NCBI GenBank assembly: GCA_963666755.2
Contig: CAXXGW010000005.1
Coordinates: 1 to 64,000, forward strand
Source of the DNA: CAXXOK01 sp963666755
GTDB taxonomy: Bacteria > Bacillota > Clostridia > Christensenellales > Aristaeellaceae
Direction: 5' to 3'
Length of the DNA: 64,000 nucleotides
Shown here: positions 18,801 to 26,463 of the stretch, in pieces
Position numbering within the stretch: position 1 is the stretch's first letter
How the letters are laid out: every line of letters starts with the position of its first letter
Position numbers and translations under genes: made by a program
Notes under the pieces: generated by a model
What the model was told of the DNA's origin: nothing
The model's database searches: none
Seen by the model: the letters and a program-made list of their open reading frames with translations, nothing else

Positions 18801-19767
18801 TGGCGTTCAGCCGGGCCAGCGCCGGTTCCGGATCGGCGGGCAAGCGCTGCCCCACAGCCGCCGCGCCTTTTTTAATCCGTTCGCGCAACGCCTTGTACGC
18901 GTCGCGCAGCTCCGCTTCCTCGCCCACCAGATTGCGCACCGTGGGCAAACGTGTAAGCGAAAAACCTCGCGCCTGCGCCGCAGTTGCCTGCAAGCCCTGC
19001 GGCAATACGGCGCACAGCGCCTCCACCGCCTGCCCGTCGGCACGGATGCTCTGCGCATAGGCCGCGGGGCATAGAGGGTTTTGCGCCAGCGCCTCACAGG
19101 CCGCGACCAGCGCCTGTAGCCCGTCCAGCTGCAGTCGGCAATCGGCCAGCAGCGTTTCGGCCAGAGGGCCGCGTTGCAAATCTTCCGGGCTATACTGTTT
19201 TTCGCCCTGCTGTGTAAACCAGCCAAAGGGGTCTGGCAGCGAAAGGAGGAAGGGGTACAGTTCCGACAGCATGCGGTCGATAGCCGCATCCTCAAACTTG
19301 GCGGTCAGCGTGGCGCAGTCTGCATCGCCGGAGGCGGCCTGCTCATAAAGCCACTCCAGCGCCTCCGCGCGCGCGTCGCTCAGCAACGGCGCGCATTGCG
19401 ACTCGTCGCCCAAGGTCGATTGAGGGTCAACCTCTACCGCCTGAAAGTAATTGCGTACCAGCGTCTGGCAGAAACTGTGCAGGGTACTAATCTGCGCGGT
19501 GTCCAGCAGCTCCGCCTGATGCCTGAGCGCCCGGTTGTCCGTGGCAGCTTCGGTTAAAAGCAACTGCAAGCGCTCACGCATCTCGGCTGCCGCCGCATGC
19601 GTAAAGGTGACCACCAGCAGCCGATCCACCGAAAGGCCCTGCTCCGTGAGCAGCCACACAATCCGCTCTACCAGCACACGCGTTTTGCCGCTGCCTGCCG
19701 CTGCGGATACCAGCAGCTCCCGGTTTAGCGCGTGAATCGCAGCCTCCTGCGCGGGTGTAAACGCCAT
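15895..19767 (-). CDS. addA: ATP-dependent helicase/nuclease subunit A (AddA)
   Basis: 1290 residues from ATG 19767 (AGAGGGGGAATCGGC site), a normal AddA length. UvrD-type motifs run from Walker A GSGKT at 25-29 to the Walker B/DExx motif VDEYQD at 382-387, followed by GDVKQSIYRFRQADP. The C-terminal RecB-like nuclease has GVATHRVLSLL and DYKTD from residue 1238. With AddB it resects double-strand breaks and responds to Chi. addB usually precedes addA in Bacillota but is absent here; the upstream 670 bp has no gene. A perfect parS palindrome is embedded in its codons at 18547-18562. Confidence 0.93.
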   Translation of the reverse strand: MAFTPAQEAAIHALNRELLVSAAAGSGKTRVLVERIVWLLTEQGLSVDRLLVVTFTHAAAAEMRERLQLLLTEAATDNRALRHQAELLDTAQISTLHSFCQTLVRNYFQAVEVDPQSTLGDESQCAPLLSDARAEALEWLYEQAASGDADCATLTAKFEDAAIDRMLSELYPFLLSLPDPFGWFTQQGEKQYSPEDLQRGPLAETLLADCRLQLDGLQALVAACEALAQNPLCPAAYAQSIRADGQAVEALCAVLPQGLQATAAQARGFSLTRLPTVRNLVGEEAELRDAYKALRERIKKGAAAVGQRLPADPEPALARLNAMQPALRALGRTAQEMDARYAARKRERTLMDFHDLERFALRILAQPAIREEVAARYDGVFVDEYQDISGVQEAILNAVKRDVSRETIGSPQRVFYVGDVKQSIYRFRQADPTLFMDKARAFGAEADAPCRRITLNANFRSREAVLAGVNRVFEQVMRADVTEIDYDAEARLYPGLPSRGDPPVSLHLFAQPVRAADRARLQAYAIGMEIRRRVGQPTLDRDGNPGPALSYRDFAILSPKMKDVSAVLERVFGELGIPLYCEDRRSALHSEEIAQALNHLRLLDNLADDLSLIACLKSPAVGLDERELTAIRLRTPEGSYLDALRAEADAPGPLGRRCAAALAMLAQERFLAREMPLDRYLWGWLHRSGLYAFYGCQPNGQLRQANLRMLCQKAGDHVRQRGGDLRDFLNTVEARADVRDGGSPTVLSPWEDVVRAMTIHKSKGLEFPVVFVMGLEQPFSQKRGGAPARHARLGVALPYVNEQTRTTGATLLQSAIELRAQAEERAERARLLYVAMTRAREELILLGCGNAVHPEDAADGFTRMRGGTAYAVFSAGSMLDWLCQCLDARDSVSIAEPAVSDSEGWITPSQEGFSTQSTDNPQKTGGWNVVFHIDPAEVAAAQRYARGQKELSALDKRRARLAALAQEARALAHTLRLEPQAEPPEGSNQGLAAREQGATVQTTPALFTHAPFQPAASDAATGAEHTQVGVTPAPTGWGTPAQGVDPLAPPLRFVSTPYKVGATALVRAEQEAAAGVLLAAEADVDPAEAEPTECKRLPLPLTRPRRMADLPDLPAFLQPPPEQTGLRRGVATHRVLSLLPFATLRPVADESAALRAAVQAQLEAMVAHRQLTAEEAALVDTQAVLRFLQSPWGREALTADTVRREWSFNLRLPERDGLLVQGVIDLCTLRQGQWTLVDYKTDAVPDAEALWPLYGAQIDLYRRALREATGMPVRSATLYALALGEGATRS
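18547..18562. other. parS: parS site (perfect 16-bp palindrome) inside addA
   Basis: TGTTTCACGTGAAACA, a perfect palindrome matching the Bacillota parS consensus bound by Spo0J/ParB. It is the best of six related sites in the window. Confidence 0.85.
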
Positions 19768-19788
19768 GCCGATTCCCCCTCTGCACCT

Positions 19789-19818
19789 ATTGTACCGCGC
19801 CGCGCGGGCGCTTGGCAA
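19789..19818 (-). promoter_or_regulatory. Promoter of addA
   Basis: On the minus strand, TTGCCA (19813-19818), 18 nt, TACAAT (19789-19794), 22 nt upstream of the start codon. Confidence 0.6.
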
Positions 19819-19983
19819 GACTGGGGAATGGGGGTGGCGGGGGCAGACCTGAAACGTACCTGCGGCAGCTTGGGAAGAAGCGAGCGCTTACACATGACAT
19901 AGCGTTTACAGCGCGCGGCATAGGGGCGCAACGTATAGGCTTGATTAGGCGGATGGTATTTGAAGGCCTCACCCTATACCATA

Positions 19984-19999
19984 GGTTTCACGCGGAACA
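19984..19999. other. Degenerate parS-like site
   Basis: GGTTTCACGCGGAACA, two mismatches from the sites at 20105 and 20221. Its position in the same non-coding gap suggests a decayed copy. Confidence 0.4.
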
Positions 20000-20104
20000 T
20001 GGTCAGGGCTTTTTCACCACGCCCGTATCGCTTTCTGTCCGTAGCAGAGCCGATCTTTCATTATAGGTTCGGGTTATTCCAGAGAGCGGATTTCAGCACG
20101 GAAA

Positions 20105-20120
20105 TGTTTCACGTGGAACA
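20105..20120. other. parS: parS site
   Basis: TGTTTCACGTGGAACA; its complement TGTTCCACGTGAAACA is the classical B. subtilis parS sequence. Non-coding, between addA and glgP. Confidence 0.85.
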
Positions 20121-20220
20121 TTCAGAAATCTTAACGCCTGACAATCCACTCGAACGGGTTATGTCCTCCTTCCATCCATCGACTGCTTTTATCCTTTTGC
20201 TTTGTTTGCCTTCCATGCAA

Positions 20221-20236
20221 TGTTTCACGTGGAACA
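20221..20236. other. parS: parS site
   Basis: The same 16 bases as at 20105, 116 bp further on. The gap 19819-20385 holds no gene, only these sites and the glgP promoter. Confidence 0.85.
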
Positions 20237-20385
20237 TTTTAATCGCTATTGTGTCCGTCGGTATTTGGACTGTCGCATTGCGCTTATCACGTTTCTCCAT
20301 CAGGGACTCTTCTGCCGCGATCGCGCTCCCTTGTCCGCCGCCTTTCCACTCTCTTCCGCCCTGCTGGTTTCCTTTTGTACCGGAA

Positions 20386-20415
20386 TTGCCAAGGGATTGC
20401 CGGGCATGCTATAAT
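20386..20415 (+). promoter_or_regulatory. Promoter of glgP
   Basis: TTGCCA (20386-20391), 18 nt, perfect TATAAT (20410-20415), 27 nt upstream of the ATG. Confidence 0.7.
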
Positions 20416-20441
20416 ACAGCATCCTGATAGGGAGGTATTTT

Positions 20442-22889
20442 ATGCCCGCAACCCATTTTGACGTCGAAAGCATCAAGCAGAGCATCGTAGGCAAATTGCA
20501 GCGCTACTACGGCGCAACCGTGAAAACCGCGACCCTGCAACAGCTATACAAGGCGACCGCCTCCACCGTACGCGACCAGATCATGCAAAAATGGATGGTC
20601 AGCCGTGAAAAGCGGCTCAATGAACAGGGCAAGCGCCTGTACTACCTGTCGGTAGAGTTTTTGATGGGCCGCAGCCTTAACTCCAACCTGATTAACCTTT
20701 GCAGCCAGGAAAACTACCGCCTTGCCCTAAAGGAGCTGGAAATTGACCCGCTCGCGCTGCTGGGCGAGGAGCCGGAGCCCGCGCTGGGCAACGGCGGTCT
20801 GGGCCGATTGGCCGCCTGCTTTCTGGACAGCCTTTCCAGCCTGAACATTCCTTCGATGGGTTGCACCCTGCGCTACGAGTACGGGCTCTTCCGCCAGAAG
20901 ATTGTGGACGGCCAGCAGGTGGAACTGCCCGATACATGGCTGCAAAACGGCAACGTGTGGGAGATGATGGTGGCTGAGGACATCTGCCAGGTGCAGTTCG
21001 GCGGCGATGTGCGCGAAAGCGAGCTGAACGGGCGGCATGTGTTCACGCTGGAAAACGCCTATACCATCGACGCCGTGCCCTACGATATGCCCATCGTCGG
21101 CTACGATACCGACTGTGTAAACACCCTGCGCACATGGAGCGCCCGCAGCTGCGAGGTGTTCGACCTGAAAACCTTCGGCCGGGGCGAGTATGATAAGGCG
21201 CTGGACGAAATGAAGATGGCCGAGGTCATCAACAAGGTGCTTTACCCGGAGGACAGCCATTGGGAAGGCAAGATGCTGCGCATGAAGCAGCAGTACTTCT
21301 TTACCTCGGCCACGCTCCAGTATGCCCTCAAAGATTTTAAGCGCCAGTACGGCAACAACTTCGACCTTCTGCCGGAGAAGGTCGTCTTCCACATCAACGA
21401 CACGCACCCGGGGCTGGCCATTCCGGAACTGATCCGCCTGCTGATTGATCAGGAGGGCCTCACCTGGGAGGATGCCGAGCGCATCACCCACCAGTGCGTG
21501 GCTTACACCAACCATACCGTGATGCAGGAAGCGCTGGAACGCTGGCCGCAGGAAATGATGAAGCAGACCCTGCCGCGCATCTACATGATTTTGGAGGAGC
21601 TAAACCGCCGCGTTTGCGAGCGCCTGTTCAAGTTCTACCCCGACCAGTGGGATCGCATCGGGCAGATGGCTATCCTGGGCTACGGGCAGGTGCACATGGC
21701 TAACCTGTGCGTGGCCGCCAGCTTCAGCGTAAACGGGGTAAGCCAGCTGCACGGCAAAATCCTGACGGAAGGGCTTTTCCACGATTACTGGCTGACCGAC
21801 CCGGGCAAGTTCAGCGCCATTACCAACGGCATCACGCACCGGCGCTGGCTGCTGTCCGCCAACCCGGAAATGCGCGATTTGCTTTCCCAGACCATCGGGG
21901 ATGGGTTCTTCCACGATGCGCAAAAGCTGGAATCGCTGATTCCCTTTGCGGAGGACGCAGCTTTCCGCGAACAGTTTGCGCTGGTCAAGCGCCATAACAA
22001 GGAGCGGCTGGCGCAGCTGATCGTTCGCCGGCAGGGGGTCACGGTGGACCCGAGCTTCATTTTTGACGTACAGGCCAAGCGCCTGCATGAGTACAAGCGC
22101 CAGTTGCTCAACGCCCTGCACGTTCAGGTGATGTATAACCGCATTGTGGAGGACGCGAATTACGACGCCCCGCCCCGGCTGTTCCTGTTCGGGGCCAAGG
22201 CCGCGCCCGGCTACTACCGCGCCAAACTGATTATCCGCTACATTAACGCGCTGGCATCGCTGATCGACCGCCATCCGCGGGCGCGCAAGTTCCTGCAGGT
22301 GGTGTATCTGGAAAACTACGACGTTTCCACCGCCGAAATCCTGATGCCCGCAGCGGAAATCAGCCAGCAGCTGTCCACCGCAGGCAAGGAAGCCAGCGGC
22401 ACCGGCAACATGAAGTTTATGATGAACGGCGCCCTCACCCTGGGCACCATGGACGGCGCGAACGTCGAAATTTACGATCAGGTAGGGCCGGAAAACATCT
22501 ACATCTTCGGCATGCGCGCCGACACCGTCGAGGGGATGTACCGCGAAGGCTCCTACAACCCCATGAGCATTTTTGAAACCAATGCCGAAATCCGCAAGGC
22601 GTTAACCCAGTGGATCGACGGCACGCTGTTCCCGGACGAGCCCATGGCTTTGCAGGATTTGTATCACATGCTGCTGATGGGAGATTACGGCGGCATGCCC
22701 GACGCGTACTTTGTGCTCAAGGATTTTGGCAGCTACTCCATGGCGAACCGCCGCATGATGGACGATTACCGCGACCGCGACAAGTGGCTGCGCAAGTCCA
22801 TCCTGAACGTGGCCAAGAGCGGCTACTTTTCCTCCGACCGCACCATCCGCGAATACAACGACGGCATCTGGCACATCCAGCCGATCTAA
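20442..22889 (+). CDS. glgP: Glycogen/maltodextrin phosphorylase
   Basis: 815 residues, the family length, from ATG 20442 with GGGAGGTATTTT. It releases glucose-1-phosphate from alpha-1,4-glucans using PLP. Motifs: ALGNGGLGRLAACFLDS, VVFHINDTHP, FDVQAKRLHEYKRQLLN, and the PLP-lysine region EASGTGNMKFMMNGALTLGT followed by MDGANVEI. Transcribed alone from its own promoter; no glgB, glgC or glgA is adjacent, so it may serve storage glycogen or imported maltodextrin. It is one of few plus-strand genes on the left arm, against the inferred replication direction. Confidence 0.96.
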   Translation: MPATHFDVESIKQSIVGKLQRYYGATVKTATLQQLYKATASTVRDQIMQKWMVSREKRLNEQGKRLYYLSVEFLMGRSLNSNLINLCSQENYRLALKELEIDPLALLGEEPEPALGNGGLGRLAACFLDSLSSLNIPSMGCTLRYEYGLFRQKIVDGQQVELPDTWLQNGNVWEMMVAEDICQVQFGGDVRESELNGRHVFTLENAYTIDAVPYDMPIVGYDTDCVNTLRTWSARSCEVFDLKTFGRGEYDKALDEMKMAEVINKVLYPEDSHWEGKMLRMKQQYFFTSATLQYALKDFKRQYGNNFDLLPEKVVFHINDTHPGLAIPELIRLLIDQEGLTWEDAERITHQCVAYTNHTVMQEALERWPQEMMKQTLPRIYMILEELNRRVCERLFKFYPDQWDRIGQMAILGYGQVHMANLCVAASFSVNGVSQLHGKILTEGLFHDYWLTDPGKFSAITNGITHRRWLLSANPEMRDLLSQTIGDGFFHDAQKLESLIPFAEDAAFREQFALVKRHNKERLAQLIVRRQGVTVDPSFIFDVQAKRLHEYKRQLLNALHVQVMYNRIVEDANYDAPPRLFLFGAKAAPGYYRAKLIIRYINALASLIDRHPRARKFLQVVYLENYDVSTAEILMPAAEISQQLSTAGKEASGTGNMKFMMNGALTLGTMDGANVEIYDQVGPENIYIFGMRADTVEGMYREGSYNPMSIFETNAEIRKALTQWIDGTLFPDEPMALQDLYHMLLMGDYGGMPDAYFVLKDFGSYSMANRRMMDDYRDRDKWLRKSILNVAKSGYFSSDRTIREYNDGIWHIQPI

Positions 22890-23424
22890 ACCGCGACGCC
22901 CGGGTGCGGGCGCGGTTGACCACGGTTGCCATTCGGGCCCGCCTGCCCCGCCATCCAGCACGCGGGATTTTCCGCCGAGGGTTTCGGATCATGGATTGAC
23001 TTCCCTCCTTGGATGATTACTCCCTAATTATTTACTACCCAAGCCCTAACCCTGTGTGCTTCCATTCCCTGATTGCCCTCCAACGGCAGGACATGTCTGC
23101 TCTGTTTCTGCTTTCCTTCTGCCTGTGCCGCGTTCTCTGCACACGAAATTCTCCTGTTTGCTGTTCCGGCCGCGCAAGTGCGACGGCTTTGCATGGAATC
23201 TTCGGCAGCCTTTTTTGCCGGAGGCGCTTTGCGTATGCCCGCGCTTGCAGGCTGTCAGAAAACCATTCGTTTCGCCGGGAAGGGATATTTCCGGTACGTT
23301 GCGGCGACGGTTGCCGTAGCAGGCCGGTCTGTTCGGCGGGGATCGCCTGCCGGAGCGCAGGTTCCATCCTTCCGCTGGAAACACGGGAATGCAGAAAACG
23401 AAGATAGGGAAAGGGATGGCGCCC
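22890..23424. other. Gap of ~530 bp, no feature seen
   Basis: Pyrimidine-rich stretches on the plus strand, but no gene with a ribosome site, no clear promoter and no RNA family recognised. Confidence 0.4.
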
Positions 23425-23856
23425 ATGGGGATGACCACGCAACGACTGCTGCAAAACATTGAGCATGCCTCAACCCTGAGTGAGGCGCTGCGCTTTGTGG
23501 ATCGGGAGAACCGGCCCACGCCGTTCCATGTGCTGTTAAACGAGGCCATGGCCTCCCGGGGGCTGACCCCGCAGCGGCTGGCGACCCTGATTGATGTAGA
23601 GCGCTCCACCCTGTACCGACTGCTCAGCGGTGAACGGCTGACGACCCGCAATGTGCTTGTGCGCATTGCGCTGGTGCTTAGCTTAACGCCGGAGCGCACG
23701 CAGCTTTTGCTGCGCAGCGGCCAGCGGGCCGAGCTGTACGCGCTGGTGCGCCGCGATGCGCTGATTCTCTTTTGTATGAACCACGGTTACACCCTTGCCC
23801 AGACGGAGGACGCGCTGCTGCAGAACGGCGAAGCCAGTCTGTTTGAGCGGATGTAG
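23425..23856 (+). CDS. XRE-like helix-turn-helix protein
   Basis: 143 residues from ATG 23425 (AAAGGG site). An N-terminal arm (TTQRLLQNIEHASTLSEALR) is followed by an HTH at ~45-100 (MASRGLTPQRLATLIDVERS, TLYRLLSGER). The C-terminal helical pair YALVRRDALILFCMNHGYTL with AQTEDALLQNGEASLF matches a Clostridia family of small HTH proteins often found beside Ser/Thr kinase or phosphatase genes; no such neighbour is present here. DNA binding is likely and targets are unknown. Confidence 0.75.
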   Translation: MGMTTQRLLQNIEHASTLSEALRFVDRENRPTPFHVLLNEAMASRGLTPQRLATLIDVERSTLYRLLSGERLTTRNVLVRIALVLSLTPERTQLLLRSGQRAELYALVRRDALILFCMNHGYTLAQTEDALLQNGEASLFERM

Positions 23857-24028
23857 GCTCGCGCTGGCGACAGGCAACTGAACGCACCTGTGAAGCATCC
23901 TCCTCGAAAGCATGCTTCCCCTGCAGCGTTACACACCTTCATGCCGCGTGATGTTTTGCCGGACATGTGGTTTGCGACGCCATTCCCTACACCGGAGCCA
24001 TACGGATACGTAAATCGTAATCCTCTGC

Positions 24029-24077
24029 AAAGCAAAGCCCCCTGTACGCCTACGCGTTACAGGGGGCTTTGCTTTTA
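24029..24077. terminator. Bidirectional terminator
   Basis: AAAGCAAAGCCCCCTGTA and TTACAGGGGGCTTTGCTTTT form a long stem with T-runs on both strands, between the converging HTH and rubrerythrin-VIT1 genes. Confidence 0.85.
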
Positions 24078-24201
24078 ATACATGTCGCTACCCATTTACC
24101 GGCAGCAACGCTTTCTCCCGTTCACAAACTGGAGAACGTAGCGTGCTTTCACTTTACTCCGGTTAAGGGTTAGGCCGGGATGACATACGCAAGCCTACCG
24201 C

Positions 24202-25101
24202 TTACACGTCCACACCCAGCAAAGCTTTGGCCAGCAATCCGATCAGGAACGCGACCACCGCCACGCCCAGGCTGATGGAGACCATCTCGATAAACCGCTT
24301 ACGGAAAGGCACACTCTTGGCTACGCTCACGTAATAGTTAAAACCCAGAATGACCAGCACCACAACCAGGATCATCAGCGCCAGCGCCACGGCCCACAGG
24401 TTGTTGGGCAAAATCAGATAGGGCAGCACCAGCAGCGCCACCGTAATCAGGTAGGCGACGCCGGTATACACGCTGGATTTGAGGGCGTTGGGGTTGCCGT
24501 CGGCACGCTCGGCCAGGTAATTGCTCGCCGCCATGGAAAGCGTGGCGCTTACCCCGGTAATGATGCCGCTGAGCGCCACCACGCCGGTGTTCTGCAGCGC
24601 GAAGCTCAGGCCCGCTATGGTGCCGGTCAGCTCTACCAGCGCGTCGTTCAGGCCCAGCACCATGGAGCCAACATACTGCAAGCGTTCCTCGTTCAGCAGT
24701 TCGATCAGCTCTTTTTCGTGGCGCATCTCGTCGGCCTGTATGCCGGCCGCATCCGGGATCAGCTCCTTGAGCTTCTCATACCCGCCCACGGCGTTCGTTT
24801 CATCCTGCGAGATGCGCTTGAGCACAAACGTATAGCCCAGAATCCGCGTTAACAGTTTCAGGCGCAGCACCTTCCAGCGGTCGGGCCTGACCTCTTGGCC
24901 GCTGATGCTGTGCCAGTAATCCGCGTGCGCCTGTTCGTCGGCGCTCATGCGGCTGAGCACGGCGCTGTTTTCCGCATCCTTTTCCCGGTGGGCCATATAG
25001 GCATAAATCAGCACGCCGGTCAGCTCATCCTTCTGGCTGCGCAGCACCGCCGCCTGCACCTCGGGCGGCAGTGCGTTAAAATCGATCGGTTTGTTTTCCA
25101 T
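24202..25101 (-). CDS. Rubrerythrin-like ferritin domain fused to VIT1/CCC1 transporter
   Basis: 299 residues from ATG 25101 with a perfect AGGAGGTG. Residues ~10-140 form a four-helix ferritin-like di-iron domain with metal ligands in QKDELTGVLIYAYMAHREKD, SADEQAHADYWHS and ADEMRHEKELIELL. Residues ~150-299 are a VIT1/CCC1-type membrane domain (GLNDALVELTGTIAGLSFAL, VSATLSMAASNYLAERADG). Related fusions (MbfA type) export Fe2+ or Mn2+, with the ferritin domain sensing or delivering metal. Metal identity is not readable. It stands alone between a terminator and a block of repeats. Confidence 0.88.
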   Translation of the reverse strand: MENKPIDFNALPPEVQAAVLRSQKDELTGVLIYAYMAHREKDAENSAVLSRMSADEQAHADYWHSISGQEVRPDRWKVLRLKLLTRILGYTFVLKRISQDETNAVGGYEKLKELIPDAAGIQADEMRHEKELIELLNEERLQYVGSMVLGLNDALVELTGTIAGLSFALQNTGVVALSGIITGVSATLSMAASNYLAERADGNPNALKSSVYTGVAYLITVALLVLPYLILPNNLWAVALALMILVVVLVILGFNYYVSVAKSVPFRKRFIEMVSISLGVAVVAFLIGLLAKALLGVDV

Positions 25102-25179
25102 GGGTTCGCACCTCCTACGCAAAGGGGTTCGCCCTAGACAGCCGCGTTTCCTGCCGCCGGAGGGTCGGTTTGCAGGAAT

Positions 25180-25585
25180 TAACCGCCCCACAGAGGGACG
25201 GTTCAGGCTGTCAAAAAAGTGGAGATGCAGGAGGCATTGCCTCCTGCCGGGGTTTGGGGTGGAACCCCAAAGCCTTACGCCGCAGCGCGTTTGCGATAGT
25301 GAGCGAACAGCGACGCAGGCGCTATGAGGCGAACGACGGTGTCACATTGCCGGTTTTTTGACAGTCCCGACCGCCCCGCAGAGGGGCGGTTCAGACTGTT
25401 AAAAAAGTGGAGGTGCAGGAGGCATTGCTTCCTGTCGGGGTTTGGGGTGGAACCCCAAAGCCTTACGCCGCAGCGCATTTGCGATAGTGAGCGAACAGCG
25501 CCGCAGGCGCTATGAGGCGAGCGACGGCATCGATTTTCCGGGGTTCTTTGCTATTCTGAGCCGCCCCGCAGAGGGGCGGTTGGTT
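25180..25585 (-). repeat. Structured intergenic repeat, family A (copies 3 and 4, in tandem)
   Basis: Two copies of ~190 bp in the reverse orientation, each bracketed by ACCGCCCC(A/G)CAGAGGG(A/G)CGGT hairpins (at ~25182, 25370 and 25562). Each has GCAGGAGGCATTGC(C/T)TCCTG, GGGTGGAACCCCAAAGCCTT and GCGCTATGAGGCGA. The flanking hairpins look like element boundaries. Confidence 0.85.
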
Positions 25586-25658
25586 TGCTGTGGATGAATC
25601 CTTACCCATTGTACGGCATGAAGGAATTTGCACTAGTCTGTAAGGATAGCCGCCGTGT

Positions 25659-26435
25659 TTAACCCCGGCACTGGATTTCATACAGAAAGATCGCTGCCGC
25701 GACCGCCGCGTTCAGGGATTCCGCGCCCCCGCGCATCGGCAGGCGAAAGCGGTGGGTGGCCGCCGCCGCCGTGGCCGCCGTCAGCCCCGCGCCCTCATTG
25801 CCCACCAGCAGGCAGACCTGCGGCGGCAGAGGCGCGCGGCGGTAAAAATCGTCGCCGTCCAGCACCGAAGCCAGCACCGCATACCCCTGCGCCGCCAGCG
25901 TCGCGGCAGCCTGCGCCGCATCGGGCACGGAAACCACCGGCACACGGAACACCGCGCCCATGGTAGCGCGCAGCGCTTTGGGGCTGAAGGGGTCGGCGCA
26001 GCCGGGGGAAAGCAGGCACGCGTCAAAGCCTGCCGCGTCCATGGTGCGCAGGATGGTGCCCACGTTGCCGGGGTCCTGCACGGCTTCCAGCAGCACCACG
26101 CGCGCGCCCGGCGCGGCGGGGTTGGCGGGCGCGGGCAAGCGCACCGTCGCGGCGATGCCCTGCGGCGTGCGCACCTGCGAGATCGCCTCCAGCACATGCG
26201 TGCTCACGCAAAACACTTCGGCCCTGTCGGCTTTGGCCAGCAGCGCGTCATAGGCGTCGCGGCGGTCTTCCGCCACAAACACAGTCTGCACGGCTGCCGC
26301 ATCCCATTGCAGCGCTTCGGCGACCATGTGTTCCCCTTCGCAGAGGAACAGCCCACTCTGCACACGGCCCTCGCGGGTCTGCAAGGCGCGCGCCGCTTTG
26401 ACAAGAGGGTTTTGCACGCTGGTCAGGGTCTGCAT
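25659..26435 (-). CDS. TrmH/SpoU-family RNA 2'-O-methyltransferase
   Basis: 258 residues from ATG 26435 with AAAGGAG. An N-terminal substrate-binding domain (TSVQNPLVKAARALQTREGR, LFLCEGEHMVAEAL) is followed by a SPOUT knot domain with VVLLEAVQDPGNVGTILRT, LLVGNEGAGL and the C-terminal LPMRGGAESLNAAVAAAIFL. These three SpoU motifs form the trefoil knot that binds SAM. It methylates rRNA or tRNA ribose; the target is unknown. It follows argS by 28 nt in the pyrH-MATE-argS operon. In many Clostridia such a gene sits near pheST instead. Confidence 0.9.
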   Translation of the reverse strand: MQTLTSVQNPLVKAARALQTREGRVQSGLFLCEGEHMVAEALQWDAAAVQTVFVAEDRRDAYDALLAKADRAEVFCVSTHVLEAISQVRTPQGIAATVRLPAPANPAAPGARVVLLEAVQDPGNVGTILRTMDAAGFDACLLSPGCADPFSPKALRATMGAVFRVPVVSVPDAAQAAATLAAQGYAVLASVLDGDDFYRRAPLPPQVCLLVGNEGAGLTAATAAAATHRFRLPMRGGAESLNAAVAAAIFLYEIQCRG

Positions 26436-26463
26436 GGGCGCTCCTTTCCCGGCCTGCGCACGG

